A program made the position numbers and the translations under genes. From contig JALEFZ010000069.1 of assembly GCA_022760475.1 (NCBI GenBank), positions 80,337 to 144,336 on the forward strand: 64,000 bases of DNA, given 5' to 3'. Every line of letters starts with the position of its first letter. Position 1 is the stretch's first letter. The DNA comes from Bacteroidia bacterium. GTDB lineage: Bacteria > Bacteroidota > Bacteroidia > J057. Positions 54,089-64,000 of the stretch are shown piece after piece. The notes beneath the pieces are model-generated. The model ran no database searches and had not been told where the DNA came from. It worked only from the letters and a program-made list of their open reading frames with translations.

Positions 54089-55408
54089 CTACACCAGAAA
54101 GAAGTCAAGCAGGAGGACACCGATGAGTCCAACTACTCCAACAATGGTCTCCATCACAGTCCATGACAAGAATGTATCCTTGATGCTAAGGTTGAAGTAC
54201 TCCTTATACATCCAGAATCCAGAGTCATTGACGTGGGAAAACATCAAACTTCCTGCACCAATAGCAAGCACCATCAAGTTTGGGTCAACAGCAGGATTAC
54301 CAGCAACCAAAGGTGCGATGATACCTGCCGTGGTCAAGCCTGCTACAGTGGCTGAGCCAACAGAAACCCTTATTAAGGTCGCTGTTACCCAGCCAAGGAA
54401 AAGCAAGTTGACATCCCACTGGCTCAACATGGCGCCCAGCTCATCGCTGACACCACTTTCTATAAAGATCTGTTTAAGCCCTCCTGCACCAGCCACAATC
54501 AAAAGAATTACAGCTATGTCCTTAATGGATTCCCCGTACATGCCCATGATTTTCTTCACAGGCATTTTTCGGCTAATTCCCAAACTGTAAGTCGCGATGG
54601 CAAGTGCTACAATCAACACTATATTTGGATTTGCTAAGAATTCTAAAATTTCTCCTACAGTTCCCTCATTTCCAGCAAAGTAAGGAAGGACAGAAGAGCC
54701 GATCAAAAGAAAAACGGGCAGCAGGGCAGAGAAAAAACTATTGAAAGAAGAGGGAAGCTCGTCATCCGACTTTTCCGAAGGCTTGAAAAGGTCAAGTGGC
54801 CGGGAGTGGATATGTTTCAATCGGCTGGCATATACGGGACCAGCCAAAATCATTGCAGGTAGGGCGACGATCAATCCATACATCAGGGTAGTTCCCATTT
54901 CAGCCCCAAACTCTTCTACAAGGGCAGTCGGGGAAGGGTGAGGAGGCAAAAAGCCATGAGTAACTGAAAGAGCTGCCAGCATAGAAATACCCAGAAAAAC
55001 CGCAGGTAATTTATATTGATAGACCAAGGAAAATACCAGCGGAATAAGTAATACGAAGCCTACATTGTAAAAGAGAGGAATCCCCACCACAAATCCAGTG
55101 AACATCAAAGCCCATTGTAGCCGAGATTCACCAAAAACACGCATTAAACTCTGGGTAATTTGTTGGGCAGCCCCACTCTCAGCAACCAGCTTTCCAAACA
55201 TGGCTCCAAGGCAGATCACAATGGTCAACCCCCCAAGCAATCCTCCCATTCCAACCTCAATCGCTTTGGGGATTTTTCCAATGGGAATTCCCAATACAAT
55301 CCCTCCAAAAATAGAAGCGAGAAGAAAGGCTAGAAAGGGGTGTATTTTTAATCCTACAATGAGTAGTACCAAAAATACAATGATCAGCAGGATCAAGAGT
55401 AAGGCCAT
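54089..55408 (-). CDS. GntP-family gluconate/organic-acid permease
   Basis: 439 residues with about 12-14 membrane helices, 'GLKIHPFLAFLLASIFGGI', 'THGFLPPHPSPTA' and 'SATVAGLTTAGI' as seen in GntP/GntT transporters of gluconate and related sugar acids by proton symport. It lies past the sulfatase on the same strand, 67 bp from its stop, and may be the last gene of the mannan operon or separate. No gluconate kinase is near. Confidence 0.88.
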   Translation of the reverse strand: MALLLILLIIVFLVLLIVGLKIHPFLAFLLASIFGGIVLGIPIGKIPKAIEVGMGGLLGGLTIVICLGAMFGKLVAESGAAQQITQSLMRVFGESRLQWALMFTGFVVGIPLFYNVGFVLLIPLVFSLVYQYKLPAVFLGISMLAALSVTHGFLPPHPSPTALVEEFGAEMGTTLMYGLIVALPAMILAGPVYASRLKHIHSRPLDLFKPSEKSDDELPSSFNSFFSALLPVFLLIGSSVLPYFAGNEGTVGEILEFLANPNIVLIVALAIATYSLGISRKMPVKKIMGMYGESIKDIAVILLIVAGAGGLKQIFIESGVSDELGAMLSQWDVNLLFLGWVTATLIRVSVGSATVAGLTTAGIIAPLVAGNPAVDPNLMVLAIGAGSLMFSHVNDSGFWMYKEYFNLSIKDTFLSWTVMETIVGVVGLIGVLLLDFFLV

Positions 55409-55475
55409 AGCAGTAGATTTTAATTTGTGTCAAATGTACAACAAATCTACATATATGACTTTCATCTATTGAACC

Positions 55476-57263
55476 TTATTTGTCAACTTTCTCCAAAAGC
55501 AACATCCGAAAGTCAAATGACTGACCTGAAGGCAGGTTTTTACAGCCTAAGACCAATTTTCCACTACCATTATCCAGGAACACTTCTCCTAAATGTACTT
55601 TTTGAAATTCTTTAACATAGGATTCTTCCCTTTTCACTCTATCCATTTCTTTTCCCACTAATGGAGAATTCGTACAAGCTGGGATTGGATTGGACAGCTT
55701 AGCACCAGGAAAAACTATTTCAAATGAAGCCTCGTCAGCCTGCTTATCGGAAGGAGAATCACAAGTAAAAAGCATATCAATGCTATAACTCCCTGCTTCG
55801 AGCACATCCACATCAAAGACAATGCTGTCCTGATCTGCCTTCCAACCAGTTAAGAAAGAACAGTTTGGCCATCTGTTTGATCGGTTAATATTTCCTGAAA
55901 AAGAAGCATCTCTTGCAGGTAAATGCGTAACTTTTTGATTAGCTCCACCGATGGGGATAGCCCTGCGATTGTTTTTTGATAACTCAGACAACACTTCCCT
56001 TTCCCATTCCCGCTTTTTGGCTTTAAGTTTTGTCCAAATCTGGGGTAATGAATCTCTCAAGTCAACGGTCTGTCCTAAATCAGATTCAAGCTCATACAAT
56101 TCATCCTTTGCACTTAACCTGTATTTCTGGGTTCTAATACTGGTTTTTCCTTTCCAGTAATTCACAATTACCCTCTCTTTGAATGCTGTGTCTGATTCTA
56201 TCATCCGCTGGAGGCTCATCCCGTCTAGTGGGGTTTGCGATTTATTTTCAAGACCAGCAAGGTCAAGTAGCGTAGGAAATAGGTCCATCACAGAGCTGAT
56301 GGACATGAGCTTTTTACCGCCTTTTATTTTTCCCTTCCAGCGTAAAAAGCAGGGAGACTTTACCCCGCCTTCATCAACTTGACCTTTTTTCCCCTTTAGT
56401 CCGCCATTCCACCGCCAACCATTAGGCCCATTATCTGAAAAATAGACGATCAAGGTATTTTCTTCCAGATTGAGTTTTTTAAGTTCAGCGACCACTCTTC
56501 CTACATTCCAATCTATGTTCTCGACCATCGCATAAGCAGCTCGGGTATGAAGGCTATCCTCAAGGTGGCTATACCTGTGTTTAGGCAGTTTTAAATCTTC
56601 AAACTTCTCCCATAGTTCGTCTGGAACCTGCATCGGACTGTGAGGTGTATTCAGAGGCAGATATACCAAAAAGGGATGATTTTTATTCGCTTTGATAAAA
56701 TCAATGGCCTGATTGGTGAGGTAATCCGTCAAGAAGCCTTCCGACTTAATGATTCGGGAATTATGTTCCAACATAGCGTCATAGTAACTACCCCAATGTC
56801 CAGAACAATAGCCAATAAACTCTTCAAAACCTCTCGAATTGGGGTGATAGCCGCCTTGCATGCCATTGTGCCACTTTCCAAATGCGGCAGTTTTGTACCC
56901 ATTTTCCAAAAAGATTTCGGGGAAAGTAAGCTCATCCAGGTCCATTCGCTCTCGGCCTTCTGAAGTTCCATATACTCCAGACCGTACTGCATACCTTCCT
57001 GTCAAGAGTGAGGCCCTGGTAGGAGAACAAACCGCTTCTACATAAAAATTTTGCAGGGAAACTCCCTCCTTAGCCAACATATCTAAATTAGGAGTACTCA
57101 AAACAGGATTCCCATTAAAGCTAAAATCTCCCCAGCCTTGGTCATCACTTAAGACTATCACAACATTGGGATGCTTGATTGATTGAGTGGTATTCGAACA
57201 AGAAAGCAAAAATACCATCAGGATAAGGACGACCAATAAATCACCTATAAAATTTAGCCTCAT
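55476..57263 (-). CDS. Sulfatase (S1 family), exported lipoprotein
   Basis: 595 residues with a lipobox 'FLLSC' (Cys22), the metal-binding 'LSDDQGWGD', and the active-site 'CSPTRASLLTG' (Cys79, converted to formylglycine in this family). 'GKWHNG' and 'FSDNGPNG' supply further catalytic and metal residues. The sulfatase core is followed by an extra C-terminal domain (about 430-595) of beta-rich type. Its ATG overlaps the epimerase stop by four bases (ATGA). Location in a mannan operon suggests a sulfated polymer substrate; the exact ester is unknown. Confidence 0.9.
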   Translation of the reverse strand: MRLNFIGDLLVVLILMVFLLSCSNTTQSIKHPNVVIVLSDDQGWGDFSFNGNPVLSTPNLDMLAKEGVSLQNFYVEAVCSPTRASLLTGRYAVRSGVYGTSEGRERMDLDELTFPEIFLENGYKTAAFGKWHNGMQGGYHPNSRGFEEFIGYCSGHWGSYYDAMLEHNSRIIKSEGFLTDYLTNQAIDFIKANKNHPFLVYLPLNTPHSPMQVPDELWEKFEDLKLPKHRYSHLEDSLHTRAAYAMVENIDWNVGRVVAELKKLNLEENTLIVYFSDNGPNGWRWNGGLKGKKGQVDEGGVKSPCFLRWKGKIKGGKKLMSISSVMDLFPTLLDLAGLENKSQTPLDGMSLQRMIESDTAFKERVIVNYWKGKTSIRTQKYRLSAKDELYELESDLGQTVDLRDSLPQIWTKLKAKKREWEREVLSELSKNNRRAIPIGGANQKVTHLPARDASFSGNINRSNRWPNCSFLTGWKADQDSIVFDVDVLEAGSYSIDMLFTCDSPSDKQADEASFEIVFPGAKLSNPIPACTNSPLVGKEMDRVKREESYVKEFQKVHLGEVFLDNGSGKLVLGCKNLPSGQSFDFRMLLLEKVDK

Positions 57264-58486
57264 GCTGTAATGCCCTCCATAGCTAATAATTTAGCTGACC
57301 TTGAAATACATTCAATCAGAGCCCTGATGATGTGATATGGTGCCTTCCAAGGCCCAGCCTTTTCTCTGTTTGGCATGATTTTACCTTCCGTTGTCCTACC
57401 CCAATGCCATTCTCCAAACTCAGTATCTTTCAAATTGCCTTCGATATATTTCCAAAGGCCTTCCACGTAGTTCAATAACGATTTCTCAGAGGTCACTTCA
57501 TATGCATTCATGGCTCCAACCATGGCTTCAACTTGTACCCACCAAATTCGATCTCGGTCATAATTTGAGGGTGGCTCCAGTTCATTTATCAGGGCACCAT
57601 CGGCTTCGACACCTTCATTCAACGTGTTGATCGCCATTTTTAATACAAAAGGTAGCATTTCCTTTTTCAAGTTCTCATCCTCAATAACTTCCAGGGCTTC
57701 CCAAATCAACCAACTGGCTTCTATGTCATGTCCATATGAGATGCTATCGGATTTCAAATTCCAATTTTCATCAAAAAACAAGCCCAAATGACCACTTTCT
57801 TTATCCAGGAACTTATCGATGAATAAATGAAGCAGGTTAGCCAATGCCAGACCCACATTCCTGTGCTGATCCAATCGATACAGATTGGTATATGCTTCCA
57901 GAATGTGAAGATGAGTATTCATGGTTTTGGGTTCATTTGCGTCCTTATCCCCTAACCTCAAATCCTCGAGCTTTCCCCAATCATGGCTAAATGCTTCGTG
58001 GTATCCATTCCTGAACTCGTCCTTGCTATGAATCTCTATCAGGTTGAATAATTCGTAGGCCAATTCTTTGGCTTCTAGATCTCCTGTTAGCAAAAAATAT
58101 TCTGAAAAGGCATATATACCGAAAGCCTGGGCATAGATTTGTTTTTTTCCATCTACTGGATATCCCTTAGGGTCTAACATCCACACCAAGCCTCTTGACA
58201 CCTTATCTATATAGTGATTGGTCAAATAGGTAAATGCCCGATCGGCTATTTCCTTATACTCACTTTTTTCAGTGAACCTGGCAGCATGAGAAAATGACCA
58301 TAAAATACGGGTATTCAGGATGATACTTTTACCAGTTTCAGGAACAATCTTTCCATTTTGGTCTATTTCTCCCCTAAATCCTCCATGTTCTTCATCCACC
58401 ATGTTTTGTATCCACCAATCCAGTAGTTCACTGAGCTCAGCTTTCCAAGCCGAACTCAGTTCTTTCAATAGCTCAAGCTGAGACAT
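57260..58486 (-). CDS. AGE-family 2-epimerase, cellobiose/mannobiose type
   Basis: 408 residues of the (alpha/alpha)6-barrel N-acylglucosamine-2-epimerase family. '[11 protein letters not shown]' (about 33-43), '[13 protein letters not shown]' (catalytic His region) and 'WWVQVEAM' match cellobiose 2-epimerases. In characterised mannan loci this enzyme turns mannobiose into mannosylglucose for the GH130 phosphorylase encoded here directly upstream. The coding sequence overlaps the GH130 gene by 14 bases. Substrate preference is inferred from neighbours. Confidence 0.9.
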   Translation of the reverse strand: MSQLELLKELSSAWKAELSELLDWWIQNMVDEEHGGFRGEIDQNGKIVPETGKSIILNTRILWSFSHAARFTEKSEYKEIADRAFTYLTNHYIDKVSRGLVWMLDPKGYPVDGKKQIYAQAFGIYAFSEYFLLTGDLEAKELAYELFNLIEIHSKDEFRNGYHEAFSHDWGKLEDLRLGDKDANEPKTMNTHLHILEAYTNLYRLDQHRNVGLALANLLHLFIDKFLDKESGHLGLFFDENWNLKSDSISYGHDIEASWLIWEALEVIEDENLKKEMLPFVLKMAINTLNEGVEADGALINELEPPSNYDRDRIWWVQVEAMVGAMNAYEVTSEKSLLNYVEGLWKYIEGNLKDTEFGEWHWGRTTEGKIMPNREKAGPWKAPYHIIRALIECISRSAKLLAMEGITA

Positions 58487-59666
58487 TAGATTTCAAAATT
58501 TGAAGGTTCTTCCGAATCATTTCACTTCTAAGTTTTACACTTTCTGCAGATCGAAGGCCATCTTCAGGATTATTTAGGCAATAATCGACCAATTGGTGAA
58601 TACTGGAACTTGCCACATGCATTCGGGTATCCGATGAGGCATAGTAGATAAACACCTCATTATTTTCGTTGACAATCCATCCATTTGCAAAAGTTACATT
58701 GGACACATCCCCTACCCTTTCTTCTCCTTCAGGAGCAATAAAATGACCTCCGGGTTGATGGGTGATTTTCCAAGGTTCCTTCAGATCGGTCATGAAAACA
58801 TATAGGACATACCTTAATCCAGCTGCTGTATTTCGTACTCCGTGGGCCAAATGTAGCCATCCATGCTCAGTTTTGATTGGAGCTGGTCCTTGGCCATTTT
58901 TGACTTCTTTGACTGTATGGTAAACTCGCTTATCGATGATAAGCTCTTCATCAATCCTCGCATTTTCCATACTCTCAGCAAGCCCCCAGCCGATTCCTCC
59001 ACCTGAACCTACACCTATGAAACCATCCATGGGACGGGTATAAAAACCGTATTTTCCATCTATGAACTCAGGGTGAACCACTACATTTCGCTGCTGTGAA
59101 GAATTTGTATCCAGGTCAGCCAGCCGTTCCCAATTGATAAAATCTTTGGTTCTGACGATACCACACTGTGCATTTGCAGAAGAAGTATCCCCTGCAGGGG
59201 CGTTTTTATCTTTTCGTTCGGTACAAAACAGGCCATAAATCCAACCATCTTCATGCTTTACCAGCCTCATGTCATAAACATTGGTATCAGGATCATCCGT
59301 CTCAGGTAAGTTTACAGGGTAATCCCAAAATTCCCATTTGTCAATCCCATTTGGACTTTCTGCCATGGCAAAGAATGATTTCCTATCAACGCCTTCTACC
59401 CTAACGCAAAGCAAGTACCTACCTTCATGGTAAATGGCTCCAGCGTTAAAGGCTGCATTGATGCCTTGCCTTTCCATAAGGAAGGGATTGGTTTCCTTGT
59501 CTAAGTCATATCGCCAAAATACAGGTGCATGAGCTGCTGTCAGAATCGGATACTTATAGCGGGTATAAATTCCGTTTCCAGGTGATACGGGTTCATTTCC
59601 CCTTTGAATCAACTGATTGTATTCGTCTTGCAAGGCATTAAAACGTGCTTCAAAAGAAGTACTCAT
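58473..59666 (-). CDS. GH130 beta-1,4-mannosyl-glucose phosphorylase
   Basis: The 397-residue five-bladed propeller splits mannosyl-beta-1,4-glucose with phosphate into Man-1-P and glucose. The catalytic Asp132 is in 'NVYDMRLV', at about the same place as in the Bacteroides fragilis enzyme (Asp131). '[15 protein letters not shown]' and 'GWGLAESM' are subfamily 1 features. No signal peptide, so it acts in the cytoplasm. It lies between the symporter (20 bp) and the epimerase. Confidence 0.93.
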   Translation of the reverse strand: MSTSFEARFNALQDEYNQLIQRGNEPVSPGNGIYTRYKYPILTAAHAPVFWRYDLDKETNPFLMERQGINAAFNAGAIYHEGRYLLCVRVEGVDRKSFFAMAESPNGIDKWEFWDYPVNLPETDDPDTNVYDMRLVKHEDGWIYGLFCTERKDKNAPAGDTSSANAQCGIVRTKDFINWERLADLDTNSSQQRNVVVHPEFIDGKYGFYTRPMDGFIGVGSGGGIGWGLAESMENARIDEELIIDKRVYHTVKEVKNGQGPAPIKTEHGWLHLAHGVRNTAAGLRYVLYVFMTDLKEPWKITHQPGGHFIAPEGEERVGDVSNVTFANGWIVNENNEVFIYYASSDTRMHVASSSIHQLVDYCLNNPEDGLRSAESVKLRSEMIRKNLQILKSNVSA

Positions 59667-59686
59667 GAAAGATTTTTTGTTAGAAT

Positions 59687-61609
59687 TTAGGATATAATTT
59701 CAGTGGGGACGGACTCTTTTTCTTTGACTTCTTCAGGCCAGTCCTCCATTTTATCGTACCAATTTACTTTGAGAAAAAAGCTGGTGGCCAGAACTACTCC
59801 AAGTGCAACTGAAGTATAGGTCCAGTTCTTGAGTACAAGGAAAATCCCTGTAGCTGTCAAGGCTGTTTGCCAGGTGATTCCTACTGCAACATTCAACATA
59901 TCTCTGCCAAAATTCTTATTGGCTTCAAGACCAGGATAGTCGGCAAGAAGTTTCTGATGAATGGGTTTCCAGAATCCCCAAGGTCTGACCTGGAAGTAGA
60001 ACTTCTTCAAGGTCTCTTCATCATCGGGCTCTGTGAAAAGGCTGGCAAGGATGCTTACCATCAATGAAATTCCCAGTATTATGAGAAAACCTTCCAAGGC
60101 AGAAAGTTGATCCAATCCGATCCAAAAATCAGCCAAAAGGCTTCCCGCCTCTAAATTGAATGCACTTTCAAAAGGAATACTGAGCAGCATGGCTGTGCCA
60201 ATTCCGGAAACCATTCCCCAGAAATATCCCATGCTATTGAATCGCCACCAGTACCATTTCAGTAAGTTCGAAGCTGTATAGCCCCCATAAAGGGCAGCAA
60301 CAATCCATTGAATCAAATCATTCAATGATTCGGTAATGAAGCCAAAGGCAGTGCCAATGATCACTACGATTACTGAAGTCAGGTAGCTGAGCCTTACATA
60401 GAGCTTATCGGAGGCATTTGGATTTACATACTTTTTATAAATGTCATTTACGATGTATGCAGGAGCAGCATTGACGGTAGCTGCATAGGTGGACATGAAA
60501 GCTGCTAACAAGCCCGCCAGCAAAATCCCCATCAATCCTACAGGGAGAAATTCCCGAATGGCCAGAGGAAGGATCAATTCAAAATCAACCTCACTTCCCA
60601 TTCCATTCAATTCATCCATAAAAAAGGCCAATGCCAATACGGTCAAGCCAGCAATCAGCATATACCGAGGAATCAGGAGAACGAGGTTTACAAAACCACT
60701 CATTTTGGCAGCTTCTTTGGGGGTTTTGGCTGATAGCACCCGTTGCATATCATAATTTGGCGCAGGGCCGGCAGCACTTTGTAGATAGCCTTTGAACAAC
60801 ATTAGCATGAAAAATATCCCGAACAGATTCCATCCATCTTCGGCGATCTTGCCATTGGCTGCCTCCATGATTCCTGACCAGTCAAGATTCAATTCCCAAC
60901 TAAAAAATATATTCTCCCAGCCATCAGGCGTTACAGCCTCAAGCATGTCAGGAGATACCTTATACATGGCAATGACCCCTACTGCTATACAAGCTATGGT
61001 CATGATGAAGAATTGCAATACCTCAGTAAAAACTACTGAAAACATCCCCCCTTTTACCACATATAAAGTAGTGATGGCAGTGATTATTATTCCATAGGTA
61101 TTGGCATTCATGCTTGGATCAGAGAAAAACTCGAATGGCAAGAAGGTAGCAGCAAATTTCCCTATTCCCACAAAGCCATAAGCCAAAAAACCAATCACAT
61201 TAAAAAGCGCAAATACCACGACGATGATGTGGGCCAATTCAGCGCCCAATCCGTTTCCAAAGCGAAATTTAATCCATTCTGCCCCCGTCATTACATTAGA
61301 TCTTCGCAACCAAACAGATAGGAAAATCATCAGGAATATCTGATTAAAGACAGGCCATAACCATGGAATCCAAACACTTTTGAGGCCATAGATGAATAGT
61401 AAATACACCATCCACATGGTCCCGCTTATGTCAAACATCCCCGAAGCATTGGAAAGCCCCAGGTAGTACCAGGGGATGGAATTTCCCCCCAGAAAGTAGT
61501 TTTCCATGTTTTTGGATGCCCTTTTTGAAATCCAGAACCCAATAATAACCGTTCCGATCACATAAAGTGCAATGATGCTAATGTCTATCCAATGCAGTTC
61601 TAAGTTCAT
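59687..61609 (-). CDS. SSS-family sodium/solute symporter
   Basis: 640 residues from the ATG at 61609 (the longer frame begins with TTG), with about 13-14 membrane helices. '[23 protein letters not shown]' in pieces and '[26 protein letters not shown]' in pieces are sodium-symporter marks (Ser/Thr near the Na2 site). In mannan loci such symporters import mannobiose or mannosylglucose. The substrate is inferred from position between GH26 and GH130. Confidence 0.88.
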   Translation of the reverse strand: MNLELHWIDISIIALYVIGTVIIGFWISKRASKNMENYFLGGNSIPWYYLGLSNASGMFDISGTMWMVYLLFIYGLKSVWIPWLWPVFNQIFLMIFLSVWLRRSNVMTGAEWIKFRFGNGLGAELAHIIVVVFALFNVIGFLAYGFVGIGKFAATFLPFEFFSDPSMNANTYGIIITAITTLYVVKGGMFSVVFTEVLQFFIMTIACIAVGVIAMYKVSPDMLEAVTPDGWENIFFSWELNLDWSGIMEAANGKIAEDGWNLFGIFFMLMLFKGYLQSAAGPAPNYDMQRVLSAKTPKEAAKMSGFVNLVLLIPRYMLIAGLTVLALAFFMDELNGMGSEVDFELILPLAIREFLPVGLMGILLAGLLAAFMSTYAATVNAAPAYIVNDIYKKYVNPNASDKLYVRLSYLTSVIVVIIGTAFGFITESLNDLIQWIVAALYGGYTASNLLKWYWWRFNSMGYFWGMVSGIGTAMLLSIPFESAFNLEAGSLLADFWIGLDQLSALEGFLIILGISLMVSILASLFTEPDDEETLKKFYFQVRPWGFWKPIHQKLLADYPGLEANKNFGRDMLNVAVGITWQTALTATGIFLVLKNWTYTSVALGVVLATSFFLKVNWYDKMEDWPEEVKEKESVPTEIIS

Positions 61610-61626
61610 GCCACAATTCGCTAAGG

Positions 61627-62787
61627 TCAAGGTTTTTGATACATATCAGGAAGGTCGCTCTGCAACCAGATCAGTTCATCCTGATGGAATTTTTTGAAGT
61701 TTTCTGCGCTGTGATGGCCTGGAAAAGGCGCATAATGATGGTCAGGTCTTGCGTTCCTCCAAACTAGAAGATAGGCAATTTTTTGGGCATCAGGGTGGCT
61801 TTTGATAGACGAAAGGAGAAAATTGGTCCAAAAATCTGGATCTGGAATCTGGCTATATCCAGTCTCGGTAAATGCAGGAATCTTTCCTCTTTCACCCGCT
61901 AATTTAACCAGCATACAAAGCCTTTTGGTCAATTCTTCTGGGTCCTTTCTAGTGGGATTATCATGGATGTAATAGTCAAATCCCATAATATCTACATAAT
62001 CATCACCTGGGTAGCGTTCCAAGTAGGCTTCTCTTGTATCTACCCCATCGGGTGCATAAGCAAACAATAGGTTATCCAGGCCTTTTTCTTTCCTTAAGTA
62101 ATCGACTGTAAACCTCCACAATTGGATGTAATCTTCTGTACTACAATTGTCATTCCCCCACCAAAACCATGAGCCGGTGTGTTCATGAAAAGGTCTGAAA
62201 ATGATAGGTATCTGTTGTTGGAAGATAAAACCCGCTTTCAATTTCTTAAAATAATCAGCTACCAAATCCAGCTTTTGAAGATAAAAATCATGTTTTTCTC
62301 CCCCTGGCAGGATGCTTCGAACAGCTGAGGTGGTATCCCATGAACCACCCCCCGTCATGGGATTGTCCATGTGCCAGCTTATGGTGTTGATGCAGCCCAT
62401 TTTGTATGACATTTTGATCCATTTCCTCATTTTTTGGAAATCGACTGTATCAATATTGAAGGGGGTTTGTCCAATTTTACTAAGATCCCATCCCATAACT
62501 GCTGGATGGCTGCCTGTAACATCTTTGACATCAGACCTTTTCTTTTCTGCTTTCCAGTGAAGGCCATAAGCCAAAGCATCCTCTTGACCAAACAGAATTC
62601 GCTCTTTTGCATATCGGGCAAGGTTGGTGTGCAATGCACGGGTCTTTGGAGATGCCTTGAAAGAAAGCCTGGGCTCTAACTCTACTGCTTCTTCCTGGGA
62701 AATCGACAATTGTGCCTTGACAAAACCAGCAGGTAAAGAAATGAGGAGCGGAAAGAGCATTGCCAAAACTCTTAAAGACAATGACAT
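61627..62787 (-). CDS. GH26 endo-beta-1,4-mannanase
   Basis: 386 residues from the ATG at 62787, which opens a signal peptide (to about 'GFVKAQ'). The GH26 barrel carries the acid/base Glu202 in 'RPFHEHTGSWFWWG' and the nucleophile Glu308 in 'FTETGYSQ', with 'GWDLSKIG' and 'ISWHMDNP' also family-typical. It cuts beta-1,4-mannan chains outside the cytoplasm, likely releasing mannobiose. It is followed 17 bp on by the symporter gene. Confidence 0.95.
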   Translation of the reverse strand: MSLSLRVLAMLFPLLISLPAGFVKAQLSISQEEAVELEPRLSFKASPKTRALHTNLARYAKERILFGQEDALAYGLHWKAEKKRSDVKDVTGSHPAVMGWDLSKIGQTPFNIDTVDFQKMRKWIKMSYKMGCINTISWHMDNPMTGGGSWDTTSAVRSILPGGEKHDFYLQKLDLVADYFKKLKAGFIFQQQIPIIFRPFHEHTGSWFWWGNDNCSTEDYIQLWRFTVDYLRKEKGLDNLLFAYAPDGVDTREAYLERYPGDDYVDIMGFDYYIHDNPTRKDPEELTKRLCMLVKLAGERGKIPAFTETGYSQIPDPDFWTNFLLSSIKSHPDAQKIAYLLVWRNARPDHHYAPFPGHHSAENFKKFHQDELIWLQSDLPDMYQKP

Positions 62788-62818
62788 ATGTTCAAGTATT
62801 TTTATTTGAAAAAAAATG

Positions 62819-62866
62819 AAGGATACAGGCAAATCTGATGTTGGACTCGGATCGGCCTGTATCCTT
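62819..62866 (-). terminator. Hairpin between the glycan-binding protein gene and GH26
   Basis: A perfect 12-bp stem (AAGGATACAGGC / GCCTGTATCCTT, 62819-62830 and 62855-62866) with a 24-base loop. On the minus strand it is followed by a T-rich stretch. It lies inside the mannan locus and may dampen transcription of the downstream catabolic genes. Confidence 0.6.
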
Positions 62867-62889
62867 TCCTTAAGCTAATTGTGGTTTAA

Positions 62890-64000
62890 TTAGAATACCT
62901 TCCCGTCCGAAATATAGACTTCATCGATATTCACCTCATACTTTTCATTTTCGATATTTCCAGTAGTGAACCCTATTTTTACATAATCCAGTATTCCACT
63001 TGGATCAAATTCTGTTGCATTTCCTCCCCAATTGGAAAATAGCTCTGGGGTCAACAACAAGTTTACCACCTGCCATTCACCATTGGTTTCAAAGAAATAG
63101 TCAGCTGCGGTCTGGCCGATACCCCACTTGGTATCATTCTGGAATGCCTCTACCTGGATATAACCTTTAGCGGTACCTGTATTGATGGCAAAGCTCAAGT
63201 ATGGGAACTCCAGCTCAGAAAGGTCCATGGAGGTAGTATTCTCAATGGCTCCTGTCCAGTTCCATTTTCCCACACCGTCCAGAAGTTCAACGTTCAAGTA
63301 ATTCTTTTCATCAAAATTACCAACTACTCCATTGATTTTACTAGAAGCAGCACCTGAATATGGATCTATGCCGTCCTCAAAGTCAAAGACCAAATAATTG
63401 GCATTACGTTTTCCGTCTGTAATCATGACTTGATCAAGGTTCAACTCAAATTCAGTACTTGAATTTCCACCGTTGCCTTGTTTTACCCCAAAGCCCAATT
63501 TTACAATTCCAGTTGGGTCGATTGGATCTCCCCATCCCCCATTGTTTCCGCTAAAATCAGAGAGTCTGATAGATCTCCAAACCCATCCATCGGTGATAGG
63601 GAAGGTATAGTCGTCATCTTCATTGAGCGAGGACACAAAATGCCCTCCACGACCTGCACCATCTTGCTCCATTTCTACTTGAAAATACCCTCTTTTGCCA
63701 TTGGTATTGATCAGGAAGGTCAGATGAGGATCATTGAAATCTGCGAGGTTGATCTCTCCAAAGTCAATTTGACCCATTCCATCCCAGTTTTGACCTGAAG
63801 GGACAGTAGCCCTGATGGTCAAATAGTTTGAACCTCTTCCTTCACCGATTGCCGATAGTTTGATTCCGGATTCATCTGTAATACCAGCTGTACTGAAGCT
63901 GCTATATGGATCAACTCCATCTTCAAAGTCCATCAAAACCAATGGAGCAATCGCATCAAAGAAATTGGACTCCACGAATTCCTCTACAGGAATAGAGGGA
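62890..64000 (-). CDS. Surface glycan-binding-type protein (5' end outside window)
   Basis: The frame is open to the window edge; the GTG at 63975 is not a real start because coding continues ('PVEEFVESNFF') upstream. At least 370 residues are seen, ending in two homologous jelly-roll-like modules of about 165 residues that both open with 'DFEDGxDPYS' and end with 'ISDGK' or 'ITDGK'. Such modules occur in surface glycan-binding lipoproteins of polysaccharide loci, usually next to SusC/SusD. Ligand (mannan) is inferred. No catalytic motif is visible. Confidence 0.75.
   Translation of the reverse strand, partial: PSIPVEEFVESNFFDAIAPLVLMDFEDGVDPYSSFSTAGITDESGIKLSAIGEGRGSNYLTIRATVPSGQNWDGMGQIDFGEINLADFNDPHLTFLINTNGKRGYFQVEMEQDGAGRGGHFVSSLNEDDDYTFPITDGWVWRSIRLSDFSGNNGGWGDPIDPTGIVKLGFGVKQGNGGNSSTEFELNLDQVMITDGKRNANYLVFDFEDGIDPYSGAASSKINGVVGNFDEKNYLNVELLDGVGKWNWTGAIENTTSMDLSELEFPYLSFAINTGTAKGYIQVEAFQNDTKWGIGQTAADYFFETNGEWQVVNLLLTPELFSNWGGNATEFDPSGILDYVKIGFTTGNIENEKYEVNIDEVYISDGKVF

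Noticed and set aside
61610..61630. Longer SSS symporter start
   Set aside because: It needs a TTG and adds a few non-conserved residues; ATG 61609 opens directly before the first membrane helix.
1..64000. CRISPR arrays, insertion sequences, integrases or phage modules
   Set aside because: None seen. The repeats found are protein-coding surface modules or short hairpins, and no transposase or integrase motif appears.

Overview
The window is chromosomal DNA from a member of the Bacteroidota, most likely a marine or polysaccharide-degrading Cytophagales bacterium (inference). The evidence is several large surface proteins with Bacteroidota type IX secretion (T9SS) C-termini, a hybrid two-component system carrying an AraC output domain, a beta-mannan utilisation locus, futalosine-route menaquinone genes, and promoter-like sites of the TTTG-N18-TAnnTTYG type. 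I saw no insertion sequence, integrase, phage module or CRISPR array.

Layout. 1-2627 (minus) is the 5' part of a giant repeat adhesin/fibre-type protein that leaves the window. 3093-5975 is a hybrid sensor kinase/regulator converging on ffh. 7541-15834 (minus) holds two tandem paralogous T9SS proteins (N-terminal 'NKGQW' domain, SBBP propeller repeats, PKD/Ig-like modules, CHU_C tail). 16024-18568 carries smpB, an MtnK-like kinase and a stand-alone SIR2-like protein. 18573-23830 carries an alpha/beta hydrolase, a membrane-anchored unknown, a folK / polytopic membrane protein / methyltransferase operon and sppA. A tRNA-Gly(GCC) lies at 23957-24029. 24095-27942 has small membrane proteins, rpe and a SprB-repeat T9SS protein.

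28151-38435 holds a NarL-type regulator, two coupled NAD(P) dehydrogenases, rbfA with a LolC-type permease, a lipid-exporter-type ABC transporter divergent from them, a lipoprotein, a secreted cyclophilin and a SNF2 helicase. 38877-41460 is mqnE / histidine phosphatase / mqnA, followed by two tandem small cytochrome c genes, the first interrupted by an in-frame TAA. 42545-46878 (minus) carries thrA, carA and a nuoE with no nuo partner. 47078-53891 carries a giant T9SS subtilase and a PKD/propeller lipoprotein.

54089-64000 (minus) is a GntP permease followed by a beta-mannan locus: surface glycan-binding protein (partial), GH26 mannanase, SSS symporter, GH130 mannosylglucose phosphorylase, AGE-family 2-epimerase and a sulfatase. 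The likely flow is mannan to mannobiose (GH26), uptake (SSS), mannobiose to mannosylglucose (2-epimerase), and mannosylglucose to Man-1-P plus glucose (GH130). The sulfatase is an unexpected, translationally coupled member.

The strongest items for follow-up are the interrupted cytochrome c that has also lost its likely Met ligand, the sulfatase in the mannan operon, the SIR2-like protein with a lysine tail, the folK/UbiA-like/UbiE-like cassette, the repeat-rich leader of mqnE, and the perfect inverted repeat between rbfA and the ABC transporter. No fully novel multi-gene system is proven here.
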